A DNA stretch of 64,000 bases from Flaccisagitta enflata (GCA_965153355.1 OZ231126.1:95666001-95730000), one strand, 5' to 3'; positions 47,005 through 58,398 are shown, counted from the stretch's first letter. The notes: generated by a model not told the origin, from the letters alone. Numbers and translations: made by a program.

Positions 47005-47120
47005 CTAGTTGCGGACACGCAACTCTATAAGAGGCTTTGTCTGTCTGTTGGTCCGTCTCTCTGTCGGTCCTTCCATTGGTACGTTGGTCCGTAATGATCA
47101 AGTTGAAAAGTAGGAAAACG
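47005..47120 (+). repeat. family P element, tail missing
   Basis: Head AGTTGCGGACACGCAACT (47007-47024) and CTCTATAAGAGGCTTTGTC identical to the 26904 subtype, then GTTGGTCCGTC middle and AAGTTGAAAAGTAGGAAAACG. Confidence 0.75.
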
Positions 47121-47494
47121 TCTTTGGTGAACTCGTATTGGATCGCAGAGAGTTGCGCTTTTTTGAATGAGATCATCAAGTAGGAAACATTAAAAGGGGC
47201 ACGGCAATAATTACTCCCCCTCCCCATCGACTACCCCTCCCTTTATGAAACCAAAGTTGCAATTGCATGATATTACAATGGAGCAGAGGAGAGACATACT
47301 AACCGACATAATTGACACAGAGAGAGAGAGAGAGAGAAACAGAAACGGACAGACTTATGGGCATACGAGAACAGACAAACACAGACAAATAAAGACAAAC
47401 AGACAATCAGAAACAACAGACTTAAGGATATACAAGAACAGACGAGCATCTGTTCTTTAGTTGAATGCTATGTGACATGACTCTTGACCCCGCT

Positions 47495-47645
47495 TTATCG
47501 GTCGGTTGGTCAGTTGGTTTTTAATCGCGTGCTTTGTCGGTCTGTCTGCGTTTTCGGCGTTTACGGGAGATTTTTAGTTCCCGCTCCTGCCCAAATGCTT
47601 TGGTTAGTCTATTATCACTAACCCTGCCCACCCGCAAGTGACAAG
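47495..47645 (+). repeat. family P element, rearranged
   Basis: GGTCGGTTGGTCAGTTGG precedes TTTTTAATCGCGTGC, then GGCGTTTACGGG as in the 2821 copy, and the tail AACCCTGCCCACCCGCAAGTG. Confidence 0.6.
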
Positions 47646-48089
47646 ATATTGAGTTCTCTCCTGCTTCTCGTGCCTTTTTGTGTTGATTGATTGATTGACC
47701 GTTTCAATCATTCAGTCATTTATTCACTCGTCAAGTCTTTCAGTTATTCATTCATTTGTTCATTCATTCATTCATTCATTTATTCATTCTTATTCATTCA
47801 TTCTTACATTCATACATATCTGTGTAGGGTACGTGTTGTTTGTAATTCTGTGTTTGTGCTCTGTTGACACTTTTCTTTAGGGGTTGGAAAATCAATGAAT
47901 TTCGCTCTTTTCTGCCTCTGCTAGAACATGTTACTGCCCCTGACCCATATCCAGCCCTGATAATGTCCCTACTCACTCCCCTACGACTAAGGTTGAACCC
48001 GTCACCTTTGTCTTTCGTCTGGCAATCTTCGCTGATCTCCAGTAAAATCCAAAGAAAAAAAAGAAAAAAAAAGATGACACAGTTAATTC
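47646..48089. other. intron 9 continued; CATT repeats
   Basis: Short ATTC/CATT run at 47745-47810 and a family P tail relic (CTGCCCCTGACCC) at 47934. No exon found. Confidence 0.45.
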
Positions 48090-48229
48090 ATTGAGAATTA
48101 AGAATTTGCATAAAAAATGAAAAAATGAAGAAAACAAAAACATACCGGGCTAGCTATTTATAATACCGAGGCCGGTATGTTTTTAGAAAAATTAGTTTTT
48201 TCTTTATTTTTGCTATTCTTAATTCTCAA
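48090..48229. mobile_element. ~140-bp hairpin MITE
   Basis: TTGAGAATTAAGAATTTGC pairs with GCTATTCTTAATTCTCAA; inside, ACATACCGG pairs with CCGGTATGT. No coding. Confidence 0.75.
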
Positions 48230-48902
48230 AAACAAAAATAATATTTTCTACACCTTAATAAAGAGTGAGGACCCCACTCTGAAAATCGATTTAGCATATA
48301 AAAAAAGCCCCCCATTGTTCAAATCTGAGCAACAATGCTCTAAGACACATACTTTAACTAATTCTTCCTAAAAAATCCCCACTCGTTGCGTTTTTGATAA
48401 CTATTTTTTATAATATTACAAAAATTGTACAAATAATCAATTTCTGTAGGTCACCATGACATCTTCACTTCAGAATTTTGTTATGAGCTTACTTTTACCC
48501 CTGGAGCCACCAGATTTTTTTTGTAGTCAAAATTATGCTAGGATAAGCTATACAATCCATTGTTTTCATACCAGAAGCGTTGGTTTTGTCAGATTGTTTC
48601 AAGAGCTTCATTGATAAAACAGGCCAGGGAACTCATTTCCCATCGTTTATGGCCGTTTTCTCACCGCTTTTCACCCTTAAAACGCCACTACTCAAGCCTG
48701 TTACTCATTTTTGACTATTGAGGTATGAGATAGCATTGATATGATATGTGACCACATTCATGATATGATCACATACGTGAAAAAAAAATCGCAACAGCCC
48801 ATAGAAAGGTGTGAATGGAAATTGCTAGTCTGATCTGGCTCTGCGTCTTATCCTTTTTAAATGCACAATGCATATTTCTATACTGCCATACTTGCATATT
48901 CA
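48230..48902. other. intron 9 continued, nothing recognised
   Basis: AT-rich unique sequence. Confidence 0.45.
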
Positions 48903-49032
48903 CAGGGGTGTCGTCGGAGGCATCAGTCCGTTGCCAAAAACCGGACCAGTCCCGAGCAGACCCAAGTAAACTAATGCTTGTTTCTATTCTGTTTTGAATG
49001 CTTGTTGGTAATTCCAGACTAGTTGCACATAT
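48903..49032 (+). repeat. segmental duplication, copy 2
   Basis: Copy of 45525-45652, including the exon end GGYATCARTCCGTTGCC, the donor AA/GTAAA and about 65 intron bases. Confidence 0.85.
48906..48965 (+). CDS. gene U, exon 10 (duplicated exon end)
   Basis: 60 bases, phase 2 to 2, encoding GVVGGISPLPKTGPVPSRP, a copy of the end of exon 8 with its own acceptor (CATATTCACAG). Whether it is used is open: it leaves in phase 2, but exon 11's best frame needs phase 1. Confidence 0.4.
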
Positions 49033-49066
49033 GTTTCTTCATTTTCTCTGCAACGTTATCCAACAG

Positions 49067-49299
49067 GCTCGCAATCCTCCGCCTCCCAAAAAGAGGGCGA
49101 CGTGCGACTGGCCCCTTTTTCGGAGGTGTCTCAAGTATTTTGCCAAAAAAGATCACCGACCGGTACCAAGGAGGGAGACATGAGAGCGTTGTGGGACCGT
49201 ATTCAAGTGTCGATTACGCAAACTACGTCGATCCACAAATTTTGGCGCCTCATTTACGAGCCACAGCACGATTGGTATTTTGCGCGCAGCACATATCAG
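49067..49299 (+). CDS. gene U, exon 11
   Basis: Acceptor TTATCCAACAG, donor CAG/GTTAGT. The frame continued by exon 12 reads MRALWDRIQVSITQTTSIHK and WRLIYEPQHDWYFARSTYQ. It enters one base out of phase with exon 10, so an exon is missing, a base is lost, or the splice choice differs. Confidence 0.6.
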
Positions 49300-49402
49300 G
49301 TTAGTTGCCTCATATCAATGGCACACATATAATGGTATCTAAAGAAAACCGATTTATTCCTTCATTTCTTCATTGTTCATGTTCTTTCATTCTTCCTTGT
49401 AG

Positions 49403-49639
49403 TTGGTGCAATTCTGCCTCAACGTAATACAGCCAAAGCAAGCCCGGGCCTGGAACCTCAACTTTGAAAAAGAAGTTTTAGAGTTGAGGGCTCTGTACGA
49501 CCAACACGTTCAAGATAGGAATATCCTGAAGATGTCCGCCCACGAGAAAGACATCGACAAGATGCTTCACGCGCAGCTGACAGGCTTCCTCCACAAATAC
49601 GACCCTGTGCTCATGTTATTGGCCCGCGATACCCGGAAA
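49403..49639 (+). CDS. gene U, exon 12
   Basis: 79 codons, phase 0 to 0. Acceptor TTCTTCCTTGTAG, donor AAA/GTATGT. Helical, charged (ARAWNLNFEKEVLELRALYD, AHEKDIDKMLHAQLTGFLHK). The intron that follows holds a whole retrotransposon. Confidence 0.68.
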
Positions 49640-49676
49640 GTATGTTCAATTCCAAATTGCAATGATTGATTAGCAA

Positions 49677-50195
49677 ATGATTACTTTAGCTAATGTGTGG
49701 AAAAGTGTAATGGTACTAATTGCTGACGTATTTTACTCTACTCAACAAGTCACAGACATTGTTTTTCAAGTCGGATTGAACAACAAAAACAGACGGGAAA
49801 GCCAAGAGCAAATAAAAGAGAAATACCTGGATATGCTTTTTCTCTACCAGCAACGCTTCCCAAATACTCGCTTCCACATCACGACGCTACCTCCATTATC
49901 TCAAGAGCACATTGAAGTAAACAGAATGTTTACAAGAATGAGCGGCTACACCAAAACAAATGTGATCAGTACGAAAGTCTTCACTGACGAAAACACGGGA
50001 AAAATCCGACCCGATACAATGTGCAAAAAGAAGGATGGCTCGATTGTTTTCCATTACAATAACTATGGCATCTGTCTCCTCGCCAAGGAAATCGGAAAAA
50101 GCCTGTACTCATCCTCAAATCGCGAAGGCAACGAATTGGCCAGACTTCACCGAACCTGGCTCGAGTCACAATCAAACCCGAAGTCAATTACACAT
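49677..50195 (+). pseudogene. SGNH/GDSL-hydrolase-like domain of the LINE, 5'-truncated
   Basis: 173 codons preceded by a TAG at 49671. VFQVGLNN fits the third SGNH block (GxND-type), RFHITTLPP the strand that follows, and DGSIVFHYNNYG the last block with its His. The first block, carrying the nucleophile Ser, is absent. Esterase domains of this kind are known in the ORF1 proteins of CR1- and L2-type LINEs. TGA at 50196-50198 separates it from the next segment, which continues in the same frame, so it was probably one polyprotein or ended here by design. Confidence 0.6.
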
Positions 50196-50198
50196 TGA

Positions 50199-50393
50199 AT
50201 GATTCAAGATAATGACCACATCTTACCCTTTTCCGAGAATGAAATCGATTATAATAAAGACGATACAAATTACATGGGGCGTAAAAACAACAACAAAAAC
50301 AAAAGCAGCAACGACAACAACAATGATAACATTTTTAACGAGGAAACTCACGATGAAAACAACAGCGGCAGCAAAAATGAAGAAAACAACAGC

Positions 50394-50429
<36 letters not shown>

Positions 50430-50632
50430 AACAATAACAATAACAATAACAATAACAATAACAATAACAACAACAACAACAATTATGATAACATCGATAA
50501 TATTTTTAGCGACGAAGCTTTCAATGAATACAACAGCCGCAACGAAGGAAACAACATCAACAACAACAAAAACAACAACAACAACGGAAACAATGAAAAC
50601 AACAACAACCAAACCAATAACGACATAAATGA

Positions 50633-50713
<81 letters not shown>

Positions 50714-50761
50714 CGGCATCAATGAAAACAACAACAACCAAACCAATAACGACATCAATGA

Positions 50762-50812
<51 letters not shown>

Positions 50813-50825
50813 AAATAACAAAAAT

Positions 50826-50875
<50 letters not shown>

Positions 50876-53800
50876 AAATAACAACAAAAATAACAACAAC
50901 AATAACAACAACAATAACAACAACAATAACAACAACAAAAATAACAACAAAAATACCAACAATAACAATAACAATAACAATAACAACAAAAACGACAAAT
51001 GTGCGCAAAGAACACCTGAATTATGGTCAATCATGTATGCAAACGTACGAGGCTTAAAAAGCAAATTAACGAGCATGAGACAAATTCTTTACGACAATTC
51101 ACCCCATCTTTTCCTGATTACTGAAACACAAATGCGCTCCAACACAGGAATAAATATAGAGGGTTATACATTATTTTCAAGAAAGCGCGAATGCAAAACT
51201 GGAGGCGGCGTAGCCGTTTTAGTACGCAATGACATCAGATCTAACATTACAGCGCACATATCAGAATGAGACATAGAAATTATATGGGTAAGTGTTCGCC
51301 GAAAAAACACTTTACCACTAATGATTGGGACATATTACGGAAAACAAGAGTCGAGAACGTCCAAAGCCGAAATTGAAAGGGAAATGACACTGCTAAGTGA
51401 GGAAATTCTCGAGATGAAAAGTGATGGAGAGATTTTGATTGCTATGGATGGCAATGCCAAAATTGGCATTCTTGGGGAAGAGATCAGCAGAAACGGCAGA
51501 GAACTACTTAAAACCCTCAATGATTTAGATATAACCATAATGAATGGCACTGATAAGTGCATTGGCGCTGTCACACGTGTCAACACCAAAAACGACGAAG
51601 AAAAATCGGCAATCGACTTTGTCGCTGCTAGTGAAGAAGTATGTAAATGGATTCAGAATGTCAAGATTGATGAAGATGGACTTAATAAGGTAATCGGCAA
51701 GAAAAACAGTGACCACAATACAATATCCATAACTATCAAAATCCCATACATACTCAGAATGACAATTCCTAAGCGCATTGGATGGAACATTAAAGCCGAC
51801 GATGCAAAATGGGATAAATTTACTGAGGAATTAAGGAAGAGAAAAGCAAAAGCCACTGAGATCATTACCGACCCAAATGTACCAATGGACTTGAAATACA
51901 AAAAGTATATAAATGAAATTGAACGTGCAGCCATGAATTCTATCGGTAAGACCACTTTTAAGAACAGACCTAAAGTGCAATTGTCTGACGAAGTAAAAAA
52001 TTTACAACAAGAAAAGAAAATCCTGAAAAACCAAATTCAGGCTGAAAAGGATAAAGCACAACGCGATATTCTGATATCAAAATACAAAGATATACAACAT
52101 AAAATACTAAATGAAATGACACAAGAAAAAGTAGATGAACTATCAGAAAAAATTGAGAGAATCACAGCAGACAAAAGCAAAAATGCTTTATGGGGCATAA
52201 AACGCCAATTTAGCAGAAACCCCACTCTTGAATGCCTTTCTATAAAAAATGATCAAGGACTCCATCTCTACCACCCCGAGGGGTATAAGGAACAACACGC
52301 GCATTACTTTGAAAGTCTCTACAAAGCAAAAGAGTTCACTTATCATCCATACCACACTGAAGTCCTTTCAAAAATAGACCAATACACGAATGACAGAAAC
52401 CACGAGGATACAATATACAACAGAATCCCCACCAAACAAGAATTAGCAGACGTAATAAGAAGTAAGAAAAACGGTAAATCCACTCCAGACTTTCGTAATG
52501 AAATGCTCAAGAGGACGGGCGAACCCATGATTGATTTCCTTCATCCATTCGTCGTAACAGTATTCAAGTATGAAGAGATCCCAACCATAGATTTCAATAG
52601 AGGTTTCATAACATGTTTGTACAAAGGAAAAGGCGACAAAGAAAATCTTAGTAACCATCGTGGAATAACGACTTCATCAACTATTGGTACAATCATAGAA
52701 ACCATGATCGACAATCGGATTGCATACTTAGTTCCATACACTCAAGCTCAAAGAGGAGGGAAGAAAGAAGCTTCTTGTGCAGATCACTTGTTTATCCTTC
52801 GAGCCATTATTGACATATCTATCAAAGAAAAACGATCTACTTTTGTCACTTTTTACGATGTCAGTAAGGCGTACGACAACGTAGATAACAATGATCTCTT
52901 TGTCACAATGTGGGAAAAGGGACTCCGAGGAAAATCATGGAGGATCCTAAAGAAATTGAACACAGACCTAAAAGCGCCAATTAAAACTCGATTTGGTCCG
53001 ACCCGCGACGTTGATATGGAAATAGGAGGGAAACAGGGATCAAGACTTACTGGGAGAATGTTTGCTAAAATGATGGATCTTTTATCAGAATTTTTGAGTG
53101 ACACTAAACTAGGATATAAAATCGACACAGATTTCATCACCAGCGTTCTTCTGTGGGTTGATGATGTCATTTCATTTGCTGAAAGTGAAGAAGAACAGGA
53201 AGAAATGCTACTTAAAGTCAATGAGTTTGCCATTAAACATAAGATAAAATGGGGACAAAGTAAGTGTAACATTATGAGAATTGGAAAGCCTAAAAAGTCA
53301 GAGAGAGAATGGAAACTTGGAGATATGGTCATAAGCGAAACAAAAAGATACAAATATCTTGGTGACATCGTAACCCCAGATGGTAAGAATACAGAAAATT
53401 TACATGACCGCAGTGCAAAACTACAAGCAACTACAATTAATGTGAATGCGATTGCCTCAAGTGAAATCTTACATAGAATCGAAACTGCGGTTATACTTGA
53501 GTTCTTTGATAAAAAGTGCATCCCCGGACTACTCAACAATGCAGATTCATGGAACTTGAGTAAAAAGGAAGAAAAAGATGTCGAAAAGATAGAAATCCAA
53601 GCATTAAAATATCTTTTTGACTTGCCAGTCCATATGCCAACTGTCGCCATTATTTACTCTTTTGGTCTACTCTACACCACACAACGTATTGACCAAAAGC
53701 AACTTATATATCTCCACAGACTTCTACAAAGAGGAAATGATGATTGGCCCAAGAAATATCTACAAACGTTAAGAGACAAAAAAGTCGGCTGGTTCATGAA

Positions 53801-54452
53801 GATTTCCGAGACCTTACAGAAATACAATCTACCAACAGACTTCCATACAATTGCATCCATGAGACCAAATGCCTGGAAAAATACGGTTAAATCAGTCATT
53901 GAACGGAAAAATAAAGAAAGACTGAAAGACGACCTATACAAACATGAAAACGGCACAGATATTCTAAAAACCAAAACTAAATCAATCCTTGAGAAACTCT
54001 CAGATCCGCTTTATACTAGAGAGCCTGAAAAAGAAATCTTATATACGACGAAATATGAAACTAAGACAATCTTGATAGCCAGATATGGTATGCTGGTGTG
54101 CGGAACAAACTTTAAAGGCACCATGAAACCAACGTGCCAAACATGTAATGTCCTAGATGATGAAAAGCACAGATTAAATTACTGTCCACTTTGGAATGAC
54201 CCCAATGATATTGAAACACGGGAATTTATTGATTTTGATATAATCTATTACCCTGACATTGAAAAAATCCGCCCAATGATTGGAGAGATAGCCCGTCTCT
54301 GGAACACTAAGTGGTTCCATGATCAAATAATTCAGTTTTTACCCCCCCCCCCATATCCGAATAGTTACACGAACTGGAGCTGTTTATGTATCCTTGATTG
54401 CGCTGATACTGTCTCGCCTTTTTGTTACCTATCTAGGAACATAAAAACATAA
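50199..54452 (+). pseudogene. LINE polyprotein: poly-Asn linker, endonuclease, reverse transcriptase, zinc knuckle
   Basis: One frame with a single TGA at 51267-51269. Residues 1-268 are an Asn-rich linker coded mostly by AAC/AAT. Then an APE-type endonuclease: ANVRGLKSKL, LITETQ, TGGGVAVLVR, [TGA], GTYYGKQ, AMDGNAKIG, KNSDHNTI. Reverse transcriptase: FITCLYKGKGD, NHRGITTSS, motif A FYDVSKAYD, motif B GGKQGSRLTG, motif C LLWVDDV, then KYLGDIVTP. C-terminal knuckle: C-x15-C-x2-C-x9-H-x4-C (near CQTC and HRLNYC). Motif C reads VDD instead of the usual ADD, a variant seen in some invertebrate LINE lineages; motif B lacks the common LSP. All other endonuclease and RT landmarks are intact, so only the TGA codons argue against recent activity. 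Confidence 0.88.
50394..50997 (+). repeat. AAC/AAT triplet repeats within the LINE frame
   Basis: Three AAC blocks separated by GAAAACAACAACAACC and CAATAACGACAT-type spacers; the 50620-50650 and 50745-50780 spacers are near copies, so the linker grew by block duplication. The reading frame is kept throughout. Confidence 0.9.
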
Positions 54453-54625
54453 ACTGTACGTTTTGTTTAATAGTGGCTCGCTATTTATTGTTTATATTTA
54501 TTTTCCCACACACGGACCTATCACTGGACCAAATTTTTGACTCTGTAGAACATTAGTCACTTTATCCTTTGTACTTATGTACGGCTCTATAACAATTACA
54601 ATCAATCAATCAAAAAATCTATAAG

Positions 54626-54925
54626 GATGTGCGGCAGGAATTTCCCTTCATTTACATGCCCCACTTCCAACCACAACTCATCAACAAAATACTAACTTTT
54701 TACAAAGTACGCACGCACAATGGCTACGTATCCACTAACCCCTACGAACATGTCTACCGGGACTTTGAAAGACTGGTGCACATGATGCACCCGGTTGCCA
54801 CAATGACCGTGACGAAGGACGGAGACGGGGTGAAGAAGACGAAAGGAATCATGAACCCCAACCACGCGGGCTTCGACGTCCTGAACTGGCTTGAGAGGCA
54901 ATTCTGTATTGAAGAAGGAACACCG
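54626..54925 (+). CDS. gene U, exon 13
   Basis: 100 codons, phase 0 to 0. Encodes EFPFIYMPHFQPQLINKILT, NPYEHVYRDFERLVHMMHP and NPNHAGFDVLNWLERQFC. Acceptor either ATAAG/G (54625) or GGCAG/G (54637); both keep phase. Donor CCG/GTATTC at 54926 is the only phase-0 choice that joins exon 14; the frame otherwise runs to a TGA at 54959-54961. Confidence 0.62.
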
Positions 54926-54997
54926 GTATTCTGGGACTGTCTCTTAAATTTGTCAAAGTGAAATGGTTATAACATTTTTTGCGTGTATCCTGCTCCC

Positions 54998-57495
54998 TAC
55001 GTTTCTTCAAGCACTGTAATACTTGGATATCACTACTTGTCAGCCTTTTTTATTTTGATACATGATGTACTGAGCCTAAAATACAATTTTTATCATCTTA
55101 GCTTGATAAAACCCTTTGTCGAAATCCCTTTACTCATCACTTCTCCAAGGTGGTTGTGGTGAAAATGTTGAAATTTTGTCACTTTGAGCTCAAAATGGGG
55201 CCACTTCGCTTTTGAAATTTGACCTGAAATCCATAAGATTATGAAACTAGAGCTCAAGAGCTAGCCAGTGGTGCAATCCGCATATTGCTATCATTTTTTG
55301 TTAAGATTTGAGAGCTCATCAATGATGGAAGGGTGTGAAGGTTATTTTATCAGTGAATTTGGTGGCCTATTTTGACATTTTTACAGTTTTTGATATATCT
55401 CCGCTTTGAATTTACAAATTTAGATAAAATTGGTGACCAAATTGAAGATTTTTTGATGCTCTAACTGAATCTGTTAAAATTTTTGATTGATATGACCCTC
55501 AAAATCTATGGGAGGCTCTAGAAGCAGGTGCTAAAAAGTGAATTTTTTCGCTATTTTGGCTACCTAGGTCAAAAAATTCGGGCACTTCCGAGATAGAAAA
55601 AGACAAAAAATCCATGATCAAATTAAACTACAGTTCAAGATCTAACCAACTGATCTTTGAAGCTCTGCCAAATCTATATACTTTAACATATTGATATGGC
55701 GATTGCACCATTCGTTAGATCTTGCACTGTAATTTAATTTGCTCATGGATTTTTCATCTTCTTCTCGGAAGTGCCCGAATATTTTGACCAAAGTAACAAA
55801 ATGGCGAAAAAAATCACTTTTTAGGCAGCTTGGCCCCAAGGGACAAAGCCCTGTGAAGAACACAGGGGACTTTTATTTGTCTGTCCGTTCGTTCGTCCAT
55901 TCGTCCTTCCGTTTGTCCCCCAGGCCCTCTCAGGTCTGAAATCTGCCCTCTTAGGCCTGAGATCTGCCCTCCCAGGCCCTGAAATTGGTCCTCTCAGGCC
56001 TTTAATCTGCCCTCTCAGGCCAGAAATATGCCCTCTCAGGCCTGAAATCTGCCCTCTAAGGCCCTGAAATCTGTCCTCTCAGGCCTTGCATCTGCCCTCT
56101 CAGGCCTTGAATCTGCCCTCTAAGGCCTGACATCTGCCTGCTCAGATTCAAGGTTGAGAGGACAGGTTTGTGGCCTGAGGAGCTGATTTCAGGCCTGAGA
56201 GGGCAGATTTCAGACCTGAAGGGGCAGGGACGGATGGGACGGACGGACGGACGGATGGACGGACGGACAGATGGACAACAAAGTCTGTATTCTACAGGAC
56301 TTTGTTCCCTCGGGGCCACTTGCTTCCTCTCACTCCATTTCACAATCATGCAAAGCAGGACAGCAGGTATCGACCACATCTTGCCCTTGGGCGACCTGTT
56401 GCATATGCTAGAGTCTCCCAAAATTTTTGAGGGTCATATAGATCGAAAATTTTGACAGATTCAGCTAGAGCATCAAAAACTCTTCAATTTGGTCACCAAT
56501 TTCATCTAAATGTATCCATCAATGCGGAGATATATCAAAAATTGTAAAAGACGTCAAAATTGACCACCAAATTCATGTGGTAAAAACGCTCATACCCTTC
56601 CATCTTTGAAATGCTCTCAAATCTTAAAACGATAGCAACTTGCGGATTGCACTACTGGTTAGCTCATGAGCTCTAGTTTTATAATCTCATGGATTTTGGG
56701 TCAAATTTATAAAGGGAAGTGGCCCAAATTCGAGCCCAAAATGACCAAAATTACCAAAAAATGATATTTTGTCATACCCACTGATCTTTTAAGCTGTGCC
56801 AAATCTATATGCTTTAACATGTCGACATGGCGATTGCACCATTGATTACATCTTGCACTGTAGTTTAATTTGCTCATGGATTTTTTGTCTTTTTCTATCT
56901 CGGAAGTGCCCGAAATTTTTGACCAAAGTAGCCAAAATGGCGAAAAAATTCACTTTTTAGCACCTGCTTCTAGAGTCTCCCAAAAATTTTGAGGGTCATA
57001 TTGATCAAAAATTTTACCAGATTCAATAAGAGCATCAAAAACTCTTCAATTTGGTCACCAATTTTATCTAAGTTTGTCTATCCAAAGTGGAGATATATCA
57101 AAAATTGTAAAAAATGTCAAAATTGACCACCAAATTCATCTGGTAAAAAAACCCTCATACCCTTCCATCTTTGAAAAGCTCTCAAATCTGAACAAAAAAC
57201 AATAGCAACATGCGGATTGCACCACTGGTTAGCTCTTGAGCTCTAGTTTCATAATCTCATGGATTTGGGGTCAAATTTCAAAACCAAAGTGGCCCGATTT
57301 TGAGCCCAAAGTGACCAAATTTCAACACTTTCACCACAACCACCTTGGAGTAGTGATAGATAAATGGATTTCGGCGAAGGGTTTTAACAAGCTAAGATGA
57401 TGATATTCGTATTTTAGGCTCAGAACATCATGTATAAAAAGAAAAAAGGCTGACCAGTTGTGATATCCAAGTACGACAGTGCTTGAAAAAACGTA
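54998..57495. mobile_element. 2.5-kb fold-back element with 8-bp target duplication, in intron 13
   Basis: Ends TACGTTTCTTCAAGCACTG and inverted TACGTTTTTTCAAGCACTG. CTGCTCCC lies immediately outside both ends (54990-54997 and 57496-57503). The left arm (to about 55820) pairs with the right (about 56930-57495). A second right-type stretch (56400-56760) is a direct repeat of 56960-57300, and a family T element sits in the middle. No transposase frame. 8-bp duplications are typical of hAT-type insertions; that assignment is inference. Confidence 0.88.
55824..56325. mobile_element. TIR element with internal 20-22-nt tandem repeats (family T, copy 2), nested
   Basis: Ends GGCAGCTTGGCCCCAAGGG and inverted GGAAGCAAGTGGCCCCGAGGG, continuing as ACAAAG-CCTGT-GAA-ACAG in both arms. 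Interior: TCTGTCC/CGTCCATTCGTCC, then about ten units of CTCAGGCCTGAAATCTGCCCT type, part of them inverted near 56150, then GACGGACGGACGG. It splits a CACTTTTTAG...CACCTGCTTCTAG sequence still intact at 56950-56975. Confidence 0.8.
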
Positions 57496-57569
57496 CTGCT
57501 CCCTGCTCCAAAATACAAGCACCTGCCCACTGCTTTCACATCAACAATCTTTAATCTTTAATCCCACAG

Positions 57570-57862
57570 AAGATCCATGACTTCAAAGCCATCGAGAGCA
57601 CAATGGGACCCCATCCCACAATGTTCTACCGCTCGCATGATGATGGCACGCCAAACTACGTCGTCGGCCTCACCAACGAAGGCAATTTGCACTCGATCCT
57701 TACTCCTGAATATGGAAAGAAGTCCGGTGGCGAAGACAGGGTGGTGCGTACAAAGATACTGCAGTACGCGATCTCCTATCTCCGCCACATCAACATAATC
57801 CAGACTACGGAGAAGTGCGCCTTCAACACTCAACAGGACGCTCTCTGGAATTTTTTGGAGTT
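57570..57862 (+). CDS. gene U, exon 14
   Basis: Acceptor TTAATCCCACAG, donor TT/GTAAGT, phase 0 to 2. Encodes MGPHPTMFYRSHDDGTPNYV, LHSILTPEYGKKSGGEDR and ILQYAISYLRHINIIQTTEK. Clearly coding by composition and codon use; family unknown. Confidence 0.68.
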
Positions 57863-57991
57863 GTAAGTTACAACGTTTTGAATGTTGTCTTGTTTTTCTT
57901 AAAATGTGTATGCGTTTTGCCTTACAATGTGGTCTAGACTTCTGCTGACACTTGTTGATTTTGGCTGATAGTTATATCTTAAATCCCGCAG

Positions 57992-58398
57992 GTACGCTTT
58001 ACGAGTCAGCATGCACATCCGGGACATGCAACACCGTGAGCAACAGGAGGCGCTGAAGATATTGAGACCAGCGAAGATAACGCTCAAACAGTTTGTCTAC
58101 GATCATGAAGGTTTTCCGCAAGGCGATCCAGGCCCTTGACGAGTTGAATATGCTGGCTGACTACGTTGAAGAAATCATCAAAGAAATTCTTACCATTGAA
58201 GGTGGATTGGAAGAGGAACGCGAGCGCGAACGCCCGCGCTAACACCCGTCGTGCAAGACAGCGGCCGTTCCCGATGTTGCTGGCGGACACGTTAAGGTTG
58301 ACAATGTTGTCAACAACAACAATGACAACAACAACCACGACAACAACGGCAGAAATTTGAACATCAACACTCAAGAGACTCATCATTATAGTGGCAAT
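57992..58398 (+). CDS. gene U, exon 15, frameshift and in-frame TAA
   Basis: Acceptor AAATCCCGCAG. The entry frame (YALRVSMHIRDMQHREQQEA) closes at a TGA at 58136-58138. A second frame, open from 58081, carries on in the same style (VFRKAIQALDELNMLADYVE, EEIIKEILTIEGGLEEERER), so one base has been gained or lost between 58081 and 58132. That frame meets TAA at 58240-58242, then reads on through an Asn/His-rich tail (NNNNDNNNHDNNG) to the donor AAT/GTATAA. Confidence 0.55.

Larger units (their letters stand above)
49640..54616 (+). mobile_element. non-LTR retrotransposon (SGNH - poly-Asn - EN - RT) in intron 12
   Basis: About 4.9 kb in sense orientation filling intron 12. The coding part runs 49677-54452 in a single frame broken by two TGA codons. 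A 160-base 3' region ends in (CAAT)n-like TTACAATCAATCAATCAAAA, a tetranucleotide tail as in CR1/L2-type elements. The 5' end is truncated. Exon 13 begins within ten bases of the tail, so the original branch point and pyrimidine tract may be displaced. Confidence 0.88.

Noticed and set aside
50223-51076. Minus-strand Val or Leu homopolymer frames of 200-260 codons
   Set aside because: Antisense of the AAC/AAT linker of the LINE.
41564-54452. Stop codon reassignment (TAA or TGA read as amino acid)
   Set aside because: TAA interrupts gene U and TGA interrupts the LINE, while both codons also end plausible frames here (TAA for both LINEs, TGA for the 60517 exon). Mutation or sequence error is simpler.
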